DNA from: Microbacterium yannicii
GTDB taxonomy: Bacteria; Actinomycetota; Actinomycetes; Actinomycetales; Microbacteriaceae
NCBI RefSeq assembly: GCF_024055635.1
Contig: NZ_JAMXMB010000012.1
Span: 33,818 to 97,817 of the forward strand
Direction: 5' to 3'
Length of the DNA stretch: 64,000 nt
A program made the translations under genes and the position numbers. Positions 49,946 through 58,074 of the stretch are shown piece after piece; positions within the stretch are counted from its first letter, which is position 1; the number at the start of each line of letters is the position of its first letter. Below the pieces are notes generated by a model. It made no database searches. It was not told the origin of the DNA and saw only the letters and a list, made by a program, of their open reading frames with translations.

Positions 49946-50650
49946 ATGAGCAGCAACTTCGCCGCCGCGTTGGCGCACCTCGAGCAGTCCGGCGATCGGC
50001 CCGAAGAGTTCAGCACGCCGTTCGTCGAGTTCCTGCCGATCAGCGGGGCGGCGGTGTCGACTCTCGGGGACGTCTTCGGCAGCGAGACCCTGTCGGCGAG
50101 CGACGACCGGGCGGCGCGTCTGGACGAACTGCAGTTCGACCTCGGCGAGGGCCCGTGCTGGGATGCGCTGCGCAGTGCACGTCCCGTCTCCGCGGCATCC
50201 CTTCAGTCGGAGGGTCGCGAGCGATGGCCGGCATTCGTCGGTGCCCTCGACGGGGAGGAGGTCAGCTCGCTGTTCGCCTTCCCACTGCTGGTCGGCGCCC
50301 TGCGCATCGGCGCCGTAGACCTCTACTCCCGTCAGCCCATCGCGCTGAACCCCGACCATGAGCAGCGGGCATCCGCACTCGCGTACGTGATCAGCCGGCA
50401 CGTCCTGCGGCTGGCGCTCGACGAGCACGCCCGCGAGGAGGACCTCCAGCAGCCGCTCTCGCGTCGCGTCGTACATCAGGCGACCGGCGTCGTCCTCGCC
50501 CAGCTCGACCTGACGCCGGAGGATGCGCGTCTCGTGATCCAGGGGCAGGCGTACGCCACGGGCAGGTCCATGGCGGATGTCGCGGAAGACGTCGTCGCCG
50601 GGCGCCTGCGCTTCACGCGGCGCGACGACAGGATCGAGGTCGAGTCATGA
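49946..50650 (+). CDS. GAF and ANTAR domain regulator
   Basis: 234 aa from the second of two tandem ATGs, giving a five-base spacing to GAGGAG. Residues about 20-150 are a GAF domain (FDLGEGPCWDALRSARPV, SLFAFPLLVGALRIGAVDLY). The last ~60 residues form a degenerate ANTAR helix bundle (VHQATGVVLAQLDLTPEDA). ANTAR domains bind paired RNA hairpins and prevent termination; the GAF domain would sense a small ligand. It overlaps the next GAF-ANTAR gene by ATGA. Confidence 0.87.
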   Translation: MSSNFAAALAHLEQSGDRPEEFSTPFVEFLPISGAAVSTLGDVFGSETLSASDDRAARLDELQFDLGEGPCWDALRSARPVSAASLQSEGRERWPAFVGALDGEEVSSLFAFPLLVGALRIGAVDLYSRQPIALNPDHEQRASALAYVISRHVLRLALDEHAREEDLQQPLSRRVVHQATGVVLAQLDLTPEDARLVIQGQAYATGRSMADVAEDVVAGRLRFTRRDDRIEVES

Positions 50651-51390
50651 CGAAGACCTCGCGCGACAGTCGGATGCTCCAGACCTTCGCCATGCTGGCC
50701 GACACCATGGTCGACGACTACGACGTGGTCGACCTGCTCCAGCTTCTGGTCGATGCCTGCCACGACGTCCTCGGGATCTCCGCCGCGGGCATCCTGCTGG
50801 CCGACGACGTGGGCGACCTGCAGGTCGTCGCCTCGACGAGCGAGGCGAGCCGCCTGGTGGAGCTCATGCAGCTGGGCGCCCAGGCCGGCCCGTGCATCGA
50901 GTGCTATCGCACCGGGGCGGCCGTCACAGTCGCCTCGATCGCGTCGGTCCCCGAGAAGTGGGGTGCGTTCCGCGACAGTGCGACCGCGCACGGCTTCGGC
51001 GCCATCGATGCCGTGCCGCTGCGCCTTCGCGACACCACCATCGGGGCACTCAACCTGCTTCGTGTGGAAGAGGGCCCTCCCGACGACTTCGATGTCGTCG
51101 CGGCGCGGGCCTTCGCCGACGTCGCCACGATCGGCATCCTCCACGAGCGCTCGCTGCGGGAGTCCGAGCTGCTTGCACATCAGCTGCAGCAGGCTCTCCA
51201 GTCGCGGATCGTGATCGAGCAGGCCAAGGGTGTCGTGTCATTCACGAACGGCGTCCCGATCGACGACGCCTTCCAGATCATCCGCTCGTACGCCCGCCGC
51301 AACCAGCTGCCACTGAGCGCCGTCGCGGCGCGGCTGGTCAATCGCGAGCTCCGCATCGGCGAACCGGACGCCGACGGACTACCCGGCTGA
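50647..51390 (+). CDS. GAF and ANTAR domain regulator
   Basis: 247 aa, translationally coupled to the previous gene. The GAF domain covers about residues 20-165 (AAGILLADDVGDLQVVAST, GPCIECYRTGAAV). The C-terminal ANTAR is canonical: ALQSRIVIEQAKGVVSF, then DDAFQIIRSYARRNQ. The two products could form a heterodimer or sense different ligands. Which transcripts they control is not visible. Confidence 0.9.
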   Translation: MTKTSRDSRMLQTFAMLADTMVDDYDVVDLLQLLVDACHDVLGISAAGILLADDVGDLQVVASTSEASRLVELMQLGAQAGPCIECYRTGAAVTVASIASVPEKWGAFRDSATAHGFGAIDAVPLRLRDTTIGALNLLRVEEGPPDDFDVVAARAFADVATIGILHERSLRESELLAHQLQQALQSRIVIEQAKGVVSFTNGVPIDDAFQIIRSYARRNQLPLSAVAARLVNRELRIGEPDADGLPG

Positions 51391-51415
51391 CACGCCGAAA
51401 ACCCGGGCGTATACT
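51387..51415 (+). promoter_or_regulatory. Strong housekeeping-type promoter
   Basis: CTGACA (51387-51392), 17 bp, TATACT (51410-51415). The -35 overlaps the stop codon of the upstream GAF-ANTAR gene. It drives the small gene at 51465, with a leader of about 43 bases. Confidence 0.8.
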
Positions 51416-51464
51416 TGCCGCGCGCCCCGGACCCCGGCGTTCTCACGGAAGACCGGGTGCACAC

Positions 51465-51803
51465 ATGAAGTTCTTGACGAACGGGACAGGGACCTACCTG
51501 ACCGGCGACCGGATCGCCGACGCCGTGGTGCGGCTCGGGATCGCACTCTCGAACGAGCAGCGTGTCGACGTCGTCGAGATCCCCTATCGCGCCGCCCATG
51601 GAGGAATCGAGCAGGCGATGCTCACGATCGGATGGCAGACGCGCGTGAACGCTGAGACGCATTCGACCGCGGGGGACGAACTCGTCGATCACCGTGCGGT
51701 CCAGGCCATCGTCGCCCAGGCGCATCGCCTCGTTCCCCACGGCGACACACCCATGTCACGCGATGAGGTGGGCCACACGCAGGGGTACGACGACTTCGCG
51801 TGA
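51465..51803 (+). CDS. Small hypothetical protein, DUF7882-like in size and position
   Basis: 112 aa. Begins MKFLTNGTGTYLTGDRIADA and includes RVDVVEIPYRAAHGGIEQAM; the C-terminal ~20 residues are polar and acidic. I do not recognise a named domain. It has its own near-consensus promoter, which suggests good expression. No signal peptide or membrane segment is visible. It is convergent with the triple-repeat protein. Confidence 0.75.
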   Translation: MKFLTNGTGTYLTGDRIADAVVRLGIALSNEQRVDVVEIPYRAAHGGIEQAMLTIGWQTRVNAETHSTAGDELVDHRAVQAIVAQAHRLVPHGDTPMSRDEVGHTQGYDDFA

Positions 51804-51872
51804 TGCCGCAGGCGTCACTCCGAGATCTCGGCGACCGGCCCTCGATCGTGGCGGCTCAGCGGTGGGTCGGGG

Positions 51873-53315
51873 TCACAGCAGCATCACGACGTCGGTGATC
51901 ACCCAGATGCCGTCCACCAGGACCACGGTGTAGACCCAGTACTCGTCGACCGGGATGGGGGCGTCCATCACCTGGCCGTCGGCATCCGTGAGCGAGTCGT
52001 AGGTCTCGTGCGACTTGATCTCGAACTTGGTCGCCGACGACCGCTCGATGTCCGTCGGCGTGAGGGCGAAGTTGGCGATGGACTCGCTGTACGAGCGCGA
52101 TGCGGGGCCGAAAGCCGCGCAGCCGCTCGTGTTCAGCGCGGTGCGGAAGGATGCGGTGGTCGACGCCAGATACGCGTCGCAGTCGACCTCGAGCCACGCG
52201 TCGTTGTACGCGCGCATGGTCTCGATCGCCGCCCGTTCGTTCGCGTTCGACGGCTCGTCCTCCGCCGCGGCGCCGTTCTCTCCCTCGGCGATCTTCCACG
52301 TGCCGTCCTCGTCGACGAGGTGGTATCGGTAGGGCGCGCCGGCCTCGTACGGCGGGTCGATCGGAGCGCCGGACTCGTCGACGTCGAGAGTGCACACCTC
52401 GACCACGTCGACGATGATCTCGCCCATGTGCGGATCGACGTTGGTGCGGTAGCGCATGTCTTCGGGGTGGACGTCCATCGGGCAGTAGGCGTTCTGATCG
52501 CTGATGGACTGCTCGAAGGCGGGGCAGTCCGTCCACGCCATCAGTTCGCGATAGCCCGCCGTCGTCGACGCCTCGAGGGCAGCGCAGTCCCCGGATGAGT
52601 ATGCCGCTCGCCAGTCGGACATCGTCCGGGCGACCGCCTGCTTCTCGGCGGAGGTCAGTTGGCCCTCGGTGCGACCGTCGGTGACGTCGTGGAGGGCATC
52701 GACCTTCCACGCCCCGTCGGCGCGGACGAGGTGGTATCGATGGTCGGCCTCGAGCGTCACCGGAGTGGCGACCGGCCGACCGTTCTCGTCGATGTAGCTC
52801 TGAGCCGCGGTGTGCAACAGCGCCGCCATCGTCCCGCGACCGAGTCCCACCGCGGAGATCGGTGTCAGCTCGAGTGATTCCAGAATCTCAGCGCGGTCGC
52901 CGGCGTACTGAGCGAAGACCTCGCAGTCTCCCAGGCCGATGCGCTCCCGGTACGCGGTGGTCGTCGCCGCGACGAACCCGTCGCAGTCCTCTTCGGCGAA
53001 GGCCCGTTCGTAGGCAGCGACAGCCCTCATGACGTCCGCCGCGTTCCCGTCGGAGTCGGAGGGCGACGGAGACGGCACGGCGGAGAGCCTCACGTCGGGC
53101 GTGGACGTGGAGGCTGCCGCCACGGCAGGGAGCGAGGTGATGGCGGCCGCGCCCACGATGACGGTCAGAACCGCCGCGCCGATCCGTCGATGTCGCCACC
53201 GTGGCCGTCGAGATGCCCGATGCCGTTCGTTGTCGCGGGCATATCCGCCGACAGTGTCGGCGGTGCGTCGGGTGCGGCCACGGCCGCTGCCGGACGAGCC
53301 CCCAGAGCTCCCCAT
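51873..53315 (-). CDS. Membrane-anchored protein with three tandem ~120-aa NTF2-like repeats
   Basis: 480 aa from the ATG at 53315; a GTG at 53402 is an alternative start with a low-complexity extension. A basic, Ser/Arg-rich N-terminus is followed by one hydrophobic segment (IGAAVLTVIVGAAAITSL) and an extracellular part. Three repeats follow at about residues 91-207, 221-344 and 356-479. Each contains a helix ending in a Cys, then a Thr/Ser-rich AxTTxxYR stretch and a second Cys (DCDGFVAATTTAYRERIGLG, DCAALEASTTAGYRELMAWT, DCDAYLASTTASFRTALNTS), and closes with a YHLV..DG.WKV-type strand. The cysteine pair in each repeat probably forms a disulfide. Function unknown. Confidence 0.8.
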   Translation of the reverse strand: MGSSGGSSGSGRGRTRRTADTVGGYARDNERHRASRRPRWRHRRIGAAVLTVIVGAAAITSLPAVAAASTSTPDVRLSAVPSPSPSDSDGNAADVMRAVAAYERAFAEEDCDGFVAATTTAYRERIGLGDCEVFAQYAGDRAEILESLELTPISAVGLGRGTMAALLHTAAQSYIDENGRPVATPVTLEADHRYHLVRADGAWKVDALHDVTDGRTEGQLTSAEKQAVARTMSDWRAAYSSGDCAALEASTTAGYRELMAWTDCPAFEQSISDQNAYCPMDVHPEDMRYRTNVDPHMGEIIVDVVEVCTLDVDESGAPIDPPYEAGAPYRYHLVDEDGTWKIAEGENGAAAEDEPSNANERAAIETMRAYNDAWLEVDCDAYLASTTASFRTALNTSGCAAFGPASRSYSESIANFALTPTDIERSSATKFEIKSHETYDSLTDADGQVMDAPIPVDEYWVYTVVLVDGIWVITDVVMLL

Positions 53316-53414
53316 GGCCGGAGCATAGCCCTTGGCGACGGCGACGGCATCAATCGATCCAGAACCGATGCCCGCCCCGCCGTCGCGCGGCTCCGCCGTC
53401 ACGCGGGCGCCGGA

Positions 53415-54200
53415 TCACTGCAGGTCGTCGATGACCCAATCGTCGCCGTCGGCGACGACGGTGTACACCCAGTCGATCGAGTCATCGGTGGGTTCGTCGA
53501 GCGGCTCGCCGTTGTCGTCGACCAGGGCGGTGAAGGTCTCAGTGGTGGTCACGACGATCGCGTCCTCCTCCTGCCGGACGTCGGTGACCTCGACCTCGTA
53601 GTCCTCGACCGCCGACCCGAACGCCTCGGCTTCGCTCTCGAATGCCGAGCAGTCCGTGAGCCCGGATTCCGTGCGGAAACCCTCCGTCGTCGACGCCACG
53701 TACGCGTCGCAATCGGCGTCCTGCCAGGCGTCGTCGTAAAGCTCGACCGCCGCGACCGCGGCCTGCTGATCGGCGTCGGCGGGCCCGCCCGAGCCGGACG
53801 AGCCGATCTGCCCGACACCGGCGACCAGCAGCCGGGACAGGAGCACGCCCGCGAGGATGAGGAACGCGAGCACGACGACGCCGACGATCACCCATACGAT
53901 CCAGAGCTTGGACTTCGGCGGTGACGGAGGAGTCGCCGGTGCCGGGGACGCGGGCGCCCCGACGGAGGGCACGGCTCCAGCATCCTGGTACGCCCCGACA
54001 GGGGCGAGCGGGGCGGATGAGTCGGAGGGATATCCGGGATCGTGAGTGGCCGCAGCGTCGGTCGCGACCGCGTCCGGACCGGGCGCAGGTTCCGCCGGGA
54101 CGGGGTCGGGTTCGGCGACGTGCTCCGTCCACCGCGAGCCGTCCCACCACCGCAGGGCACTGTGGCCGTCGTCGTACCACCCGGGCGGAGTCGTCGTCAT
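53415..54200 (-). CDS. DUF2510 membrane protein with one copy of the same NTF2-like repeat
   Basis: 261 aa from the ATG at 54200. An N-terminal DUF2510 motif (PPGWYDDGHSALRWWDG) is followed by a Pro/Ala-rich region, a transmembrane segment (LWIVWVIVGVVVLAFLIL) and an extracellular domain carrying the repeat found three times in the next gene (DCDAYVASTTEGFRTESGLT, ending WVYTVVADGDDWVIDDL). A TATCGT hexamer lies six bases upstream of the ATG and there is no Shine-Dalgarno, so the message may be leaderless. It probably forms an operon with the triple-repeat gene. Confidence 0.85.
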   Translation of the reverse strand: MTTTPPGWYDDGHSALRWWDGSRWTEHVAEPDPVPAEPAPGPDAVATDAAATHDPGYPSDSSAPLAPVGAYQDAGAVPSVGAPASPAPATPPSPPKSKLWIVWVIVGVVVLAFLILAGVLLSRLLVAGVGQIGSSGSGGPADADQQAAVAAVELYDDAWQDADCDAYVASTTEGFRTESGLTDCSAFESEAEAFGSAVEDYEVEVTDVRQEEDAIVVTTTETFTALVDDNGEPLDEPTDDSIDWVYTVVADGDDWVIDDLQ

Positions 54201-54334
54201 GCGAGAACGATAGACCCGCGGCATCCGTCTCCGGCAGAGCAGTGGCTGCAGCGCGGCACCCTTCCCTCGGATGTGGCGGAGATCTCAGCACCGCGATGAC
54301 CGTCGGCCCGTCTCACGGCGACTAGCGTGGGATC

Positions 54335-54724
54335 ATGCGGGAACTGTCGGAGGCGGGGGTCGAGTTCGTCCGCGAGCGGCACATCGGCACGCTGTCGACC
54401 ATGGCGCGGTGGGGCGGCATCCATTCGGTCCCGGTCGGCTTCACCTTCGACGGCGGCGTTCTGCGCATCATCACGTCACGCGACTCGCAGAAGGTGCGCA
54501 ACATCCTGCGCGACGGCACCGCGACGGTCAGCCAGGTCGACGGGGCGCGGTGGCTCGCATTCCCGGCACGCGCGACGGTGCACGACGATCCCGAAGAAGT
54601 CGCGCGGGCGGTCGAGCTCTACGCGCGGCGGTATCGTCAGCCGCGCGTGAATCCGTCCCGGGTCGCGATCCAGCTGGTGCCGGAGCGACTGATGGGCAGC
54701 AGCGGGCTTCTCCGAGCGGCGTGA
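54335..54724 (+). CDS. PPOX-class (pyridoxamine 5'-phosphate oxidase-like) protein, probably F420- or flavin-dependent
   Basis: 129 aa. The split-barrel start FVRERHIGTLSTMARWGGIHSVPVGF, the central ITSRDSQKVRNILRDGTATV and the strand WLAFPARATVH are typical of the actinobacterial PPOX-class F420-dependent group. A TAGCGT hexamer (54323-54328) ends six bases before the ATG, so it is probably leaderless. It is convergent with corA. Confidence 0.86.
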   Translation: MRELSEAGVEFVRERHIGTLSTMARWGGIHSVPVGFTFDGGVLRIITSRDSQKVRNILRDGTATVSQVDGARWLAFPARATVHDDPEEVARAVELYARRYRQPRVNPSRVAIQLVPERLMGSSGLLRAA

Positions 54725-54743
54725 TCCGTCTCAGCGCTGCCGG

Positions 54744-55796
54744 TCAGAGCCAGCGGCGGCGCTTGAAGAGCCCGTAGATCACGAGATCGAGGACGACGAT
54801 CGTCAGTCCGATCACGATCCACCCGTACTGCCACTGCACGAGCGGGATGTTCTTGAAGTTCATGCCGTAGAGCCCGGCGATGAGGGTCGGCACGGCGAGG
54901 AGAGCCGCGAAGGCCGAGATCGTGCGCATGTCCTGGTTCTGCCGCGCCGCCACGTTGTTCTCGTAGCTGGAGAGGATCGCATCCAAACCCTTGCTCTGGT
55001 TGTTGATCAACGCCGCGGTCCCCGCGGCGTCGTCCAGCAGGTCGTGCAGGTACGGCACGATGCGCTCGCTGCCGACGGTGAGCGTCTCGAGATGGCGGGT
55101 GCTCTCGTGCAGCGCCGCGGCGATGCTCGAGACGGCACGGTCCACGCGGCCGATGTCCTTGCGGATCCGGTAGATGCGGTGGTGGTCCTCGCGCTCGCTC
55201 TCGCTGAAGACCTGCTCCTCGAGCTCTTCGAGGGCGGACTCGACGGCCGCCGCCGCTCGGGCGTAGCCGTCGACGATCTCGCCCATGATCGTGTAGGCCG
55301 CCGGCATCGTGTCGGTGCGCGCCTGGTCGGGCGCCTCTTCCAGCAACTTCGGCAGATCGGGCGGATTGCCGCCGTTGCCGCGCTGCACCGTGAGCAGCCA
55401 GCCCTCGCCGATGTAGAGGAACGTCTCGCCCAGCACGAGCGCCTCCTCGGGCGTGTGGAGCACGTTCCAGAGCATGACGAAGAGATGCTCGTCGAACTTC
55501 TGCACCTTCGGCTGCTGCCGGCGTGAGACGACGTCGGCGACGGCGGTGGGATGGATGCCGAGCACGTCGCGCGCGCGTCGCACGGTGTCTTCATCGGGCT
55601 CGAAGAGGTGCAGCCAGATGAACTCGTCCTTCCGGCGGATGCGGCGGACGATGGGCGGAACGTCCTCCAGTGCGGCATCTGTCAGCGGCTCGATCTCGCT
55701 GCCGACGATGAAGATCCGGAGCGAGTCGTCGTCGGTGTCGGCCGGGGCGAGATCGCGCGTGGCGGACTCGTTCTGCTCCTGCGACGGTTGCGGCAT
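54744..55796 (-). CDS. corA: Magnesium/cobalt transport protein CorA
   Basis: 350 aa from the ATG at 55796, behind GGGAGG at about eight bases. The N-terminal cytoplasmic domain is followed by long helices and two C-terminal membrane segments. The selectivity motif is YGMNF, in FAALLAVPTLIAGLYGMNFKN, and the protein ends in a basic KRRRWL. The length agrees with CorA. It stands alone. Confidence 0.94.
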   Translation of the reverse strand: MPQPSQEQNESATRDLAPADTDDDSLRIFIVGSEIEPLTDAALEDVPPIVRRIRRKDEFIWLHLFEPDEDTVRRARDVLGIHPTAVADVVSRRQQPKVQKFDEHLFVMLWNVLHTPEEALVLGETFLYIGEGWLLTVQRGNGGNPPDLPKLLEEAPDQARTDTMPAAYTIMGEIVDGYARAAAAVESALEELEEQVFSESEREDHHRIYRIRKDIGRVDRAVSSIAAALHESTRHLETLTVGSERIVPYLHDLLDDAAGTAALINNQSKGLDAILSSYENNVAARQNQDMRTISAFAALLAVPTLIAGLYGMNFKNIPLVQWQYGWIVIGLTIVVLDLVIYGLFKRRRWL

Positions 55797-56181
55797 CAGC
55801 GGTACCTCCCACGGCGTGTCGTCGGGTCGCTCCGCGTGGCATTCGACCGCGCGAGCGTGAACGCCGCGGGCACGGGTAGCCCGGCGCTCAGCCGTCGCCG
55901 GGAATCTAGCCCCGCCGGGGCGCGAAGCCCGAGGGGGTTGCGGCGGCGGTCGGCCTGTGCAACCGCCGCCGGCGGCACCCGGCGGCGCCATGCGGAGGAT
56001 GCCCGGCTTACTGGATGGAACGCGCGTTGCCGACGTCGTGGCGGCCCGCCTACATTCTCAGCAACCCGAGGGTCGATCCGGGTTCCCGCTCCCCAGGCGG
56101 GGCCGGAGGCCGTCATCGGCCGAGTGCGGCGATCGCGCTTCGACGCCCCGAGGACCACCTCGAATGATCGAAGGAGATCAC
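55797..56181. other. Intergenic region between divergent corA and ThuA-like genes, no gene seen
   Basis: Contains a GC-rich hairpin (CGGCGGCGGT 55941-55950 pairing with ACCGCCGCCG 55962-55971, 11-base loop) of unknown role. An open frame from 55957 continues into the ThuA gene, but its first 75 codons are low-complexity and lack a start signal. The ThuA ribosome binding site (AAGGAGAT) is at 56171-56178. No convincing promoter elements were found. Confidence 0.6.
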
Positions 56182-57144
56182 ATGAGATCGCTACTACGCT
56201 CCGGGGTCGCGCTCGTCGCGGCGGCGGCGCTCGGCGCGGGGATCGTCCTCGCCGGGACGGCAGCCGGCGCCGACAAGGACAAGGGCAACGGCAACGGCAA
56301 GCCCGCCACCGCCAGCCAGATCTACCTCGACGAGATCAAGGACTACGGCGTGTGCCGCGGCATCGATCCGTCGTGCTACCACGAATGGGGCAACGGCTGG
56401 ACGGAAGGCGAGCCGAAGCGGATCCTGATCTGGAGCCGGACGGCGGGCCCGCGCCACGCCCACCTGGGCAGCCCGCTGGCGCCCGGCCTGAACCCGCCGC
56501 TGAACGCCGACAACGTCGCCCAGGCGGGGCTGATCGCATGGGCGGCCGAGCGGGGCATCGCCGCCGACTATACCGAGGACCTGTCGCAGTTCCGGCTGAA
56601 CAACTACCAGGCCGTCGTCTTCCTCAGCTCCAACCGGGACACGCTCGATGACACCGCGCAGACGGCGCTGATGCAGTACATCCGCGGCGGCGGCGGCTTC
56701 GTCGGCATCCACAACGCGTTCGGCGCAGAGTACTCGTGGGAGTACTACGAGGGGCTCCTCGGCGGCGCCAACTTCTACAACCACGGGCCGAACCGCGACG
56801 GCACGGTCGAGACGATCAACAACCGGGACGTGTCGACCTCGTTCCTGCCCAAGACCTGGGCGTTCAAGGACGAGTGGTACAACCTGACGCCGTACCCGAG
56901 CTTCGTCAATGTGCTGCTCGAGGTCGACAAGGCCACGAGCGAGGCGACCCCGGCGGGCCACGGTGAATCGCACCCGGTCAGCTGGTGCCAGTACTACGAC
57001 GGCGGCAGGTCCTGGCTGACGACCCTCGGTCACGACGTCGCGGCGTGGACCGACGCCCCGCTCGCGGGTGACGACTTCTTCAAGCAGCACGTGATGGAGG
57101 GTCTCGAGAGCGCGATGGGCATCAAGCCGTTCTGCACCGCCTGA
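56182..57144 (+). CDS. Secreted ThuA-domain protein
   Basis: 320 aa from the ATG behind AAGGAGAT. The N-terminus is a signal peptide (RSLLRSGVALVAAAALGAGI, cleavage near AAGA). A short Lys/Gly/Asn-rich linker (DKDKGNGNGK) follows. The rest resembles the ThuA-like glutamine-amidotransferase-fold family: KRILIWSRTAGPRHAHLG, then RGGGGFVGIHNAFGAEYSWEYYEGLLGG, then the closing GRSWLTTLGHD. Four cysteines in the mature part (two near the linker, two later) suggest disulfides. ThuA proteins are linked to trehalose or other sugar use, but this one has no sugar genes beside it. Confidence 0.86.
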   Translation: MRSLLRSGVALVAAAALGAGIVLAGTAAGADKDKGNGNGKPATASQIYLDEIKDYGVCRGIDPSCYHEWGNGWTEGEPKRILIWSRTAGPRHAHLGSPLAPGLNPPLNADNVAQAGLIAWAAERGIAADYTEDLSQFRLNNYQAVVFLSSNRDTLDDTAQTALMQYIRGGGGFVGIHNAFGAEYSWEYYEGLLGGANFYNHGPNRDGTVETINNRDVSTSFLPKTWAFKDEWYNLTPYPSFVNVLLEVDKATSEATPAGHGESHPVSWCQYYDGGRSWLTTLGHDVAAWTDAPLAGDDFFKQHVMEGLESAMGIKPFCTA

Positions 57145-57176
57145 TCGACGCGGGAGCGCGCCATCATGGTGCGTGA

Positions 57177-57221
57177 AGCGGGGGCCAGGGCACGTCCTTC
57201 CGACGGGTCCTGGCCCCCGCT
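57177..57221 (+). terminator. Stem-loop after the ThuA-like gene
   Basis: AGCGGGGGCCAGG (57177-57189) pairs perfectly with CCTGGCCCCCGCT (57209-57221) around a 19-base loop. It is GC-rich and lacks a T-run. Its position 32 bases after the stop supports a terminator, and it argues against the upstream start (57166) of the following IclR frame. Confidence 0.7.
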
Positions 57222-57330
57222 CGGTCGCGCCGGCGACCGCTCCGGTGCCCGTGTCCCACTGGGTGGAACCTTCGGCGCCGTCCCGACCTGCGTGCTTGCC
57301 GCGTCCTCCACGCCGACGGATACTGCACAC

Positions 57331-58071
57331 ATGCGATCCGCTGTCAGAGACGAGCCCGTGTCGGTGCTCGACCGGATCCTCGCCATCCTCGACACCGTCC
57401 GCGAGTCGCACGGCTCCACGACCATCACGCAGCTGGCCTCCGCCACCGGCATCCCGAAGTCGACAGTCTCGCGGCTGGTCGGCGACCTGGTCCGCCAGCG
57501 CTATCTCATGCGCGCCCAGGACGGCGTGACGATCGGCCTCCGCCTCTTCGAGCTCGGAGCGCGGGCGAGCACGCCGCGCCGGCTCACGGCCGCCGCTCTC
57601 CCGGTGCTGGCCGAGCTCTACAACGCGACGGGGGAGCACCTCAACGTCGCCGTGCAGGAGGGCCGCGACATGCTCTCGGTGATCTCGGTCCGCGGGCGGC
57701 TGCGGCCCGTGCCGTCCCGGGCGGGGGTCCGGGTCCCGTCGGTGACCACCGCGCTCGGCAAGGCGGTGCTGGCCTTCACCATCGACGAGGGCGTCCTCGG
57801 CAGCGTGATCACCGGCCTCGACTCGAGCAGGCGGCGCACCTTCGAGAAGGAGCTCGTCGCCGTGCGGACGGAGTCCGTCGCGATCGACCGCTGCGAGACC
57901 TTCCCCGGCGTCGTCGGCGTCGCGAGCCCCGTGCTCTCACCGGAGCGCCTGCCGGTGGCGGCGATCTCGGTCGCGGGTCCCGTCGCCGACATGGACCCGA
58001 AGCGGATCGCGCCTCTGGTACGCCACGCGGCTCTCGCGCTCACCCATCGGCTGGCGCTGCAGGTGGCCTGA
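57331..58071 (+). CDS. IclR-family transcriptional regulator (pair 1, first)
   Basis: 246 aa from the ATG at 57331; the longer frame from 57166 would begin inside the terminator. The winged helix ITQLASATGIPKSTVSRLV and effector domain (VTTALGKAVLAF; FPGVVGVASPVL) are intact. Its closest relative in the window is the first IclR of the second pair (62424): the two share VSVLDRI.AILD, LGLRLFELGARAS and AISVAGP.ADMDP-like segments. It is followed after three bases by a second IclR gene. Probably controls aromatic acid (quinate/shikimate or protocatechuate) genes, as IclR proteins often do. Confidence 0.92.
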   Translation: MRSAVRDEPVSVLDRILAILDTVRESHGSTTITQLASATGIPKSTVSRLVGDLVRQRYLMRAQDGVTIGLRLFELGARASTPRRLTAAALPVLAELYNATGEHLNVAVQEGRDMLSVISVRGRLRPVPSRAGVRVPSVTTALGKAVLAFTIDEGVLGSVITGLDSSRRRTFEKELVAVRTESVAIDRCETFPGVVGVASPVLSPERLPVAAISVAGPVADMDPKRIAPLVRHAALALTHRLALQVA

Positions 58072-58074
58072 GTC

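Noticed and set aside
55941..55971. GC-rich hairpin in the corA-ThuA intergenic region as a terminator or riboswitch
   Set aside because: The genes on both sides diverge, so no transcript is expected to end here, and no riboswitch-like conserved core was seen.
55957..56181. Upstream extension of the ThuA gene
   Set aside because: The sequence before 56182 is low-complexity and would hide the clear signal peptide, and the ATG at 56182 has an ideal AAGGAGAT.
57166..57330. Upstream extension of the first IclR gene
   Set aside because: It would begin at or inside the stem-loop after the ThuA gene and adds 55 residues without similarity; the ATG at 57331 matches the normal IclR length.
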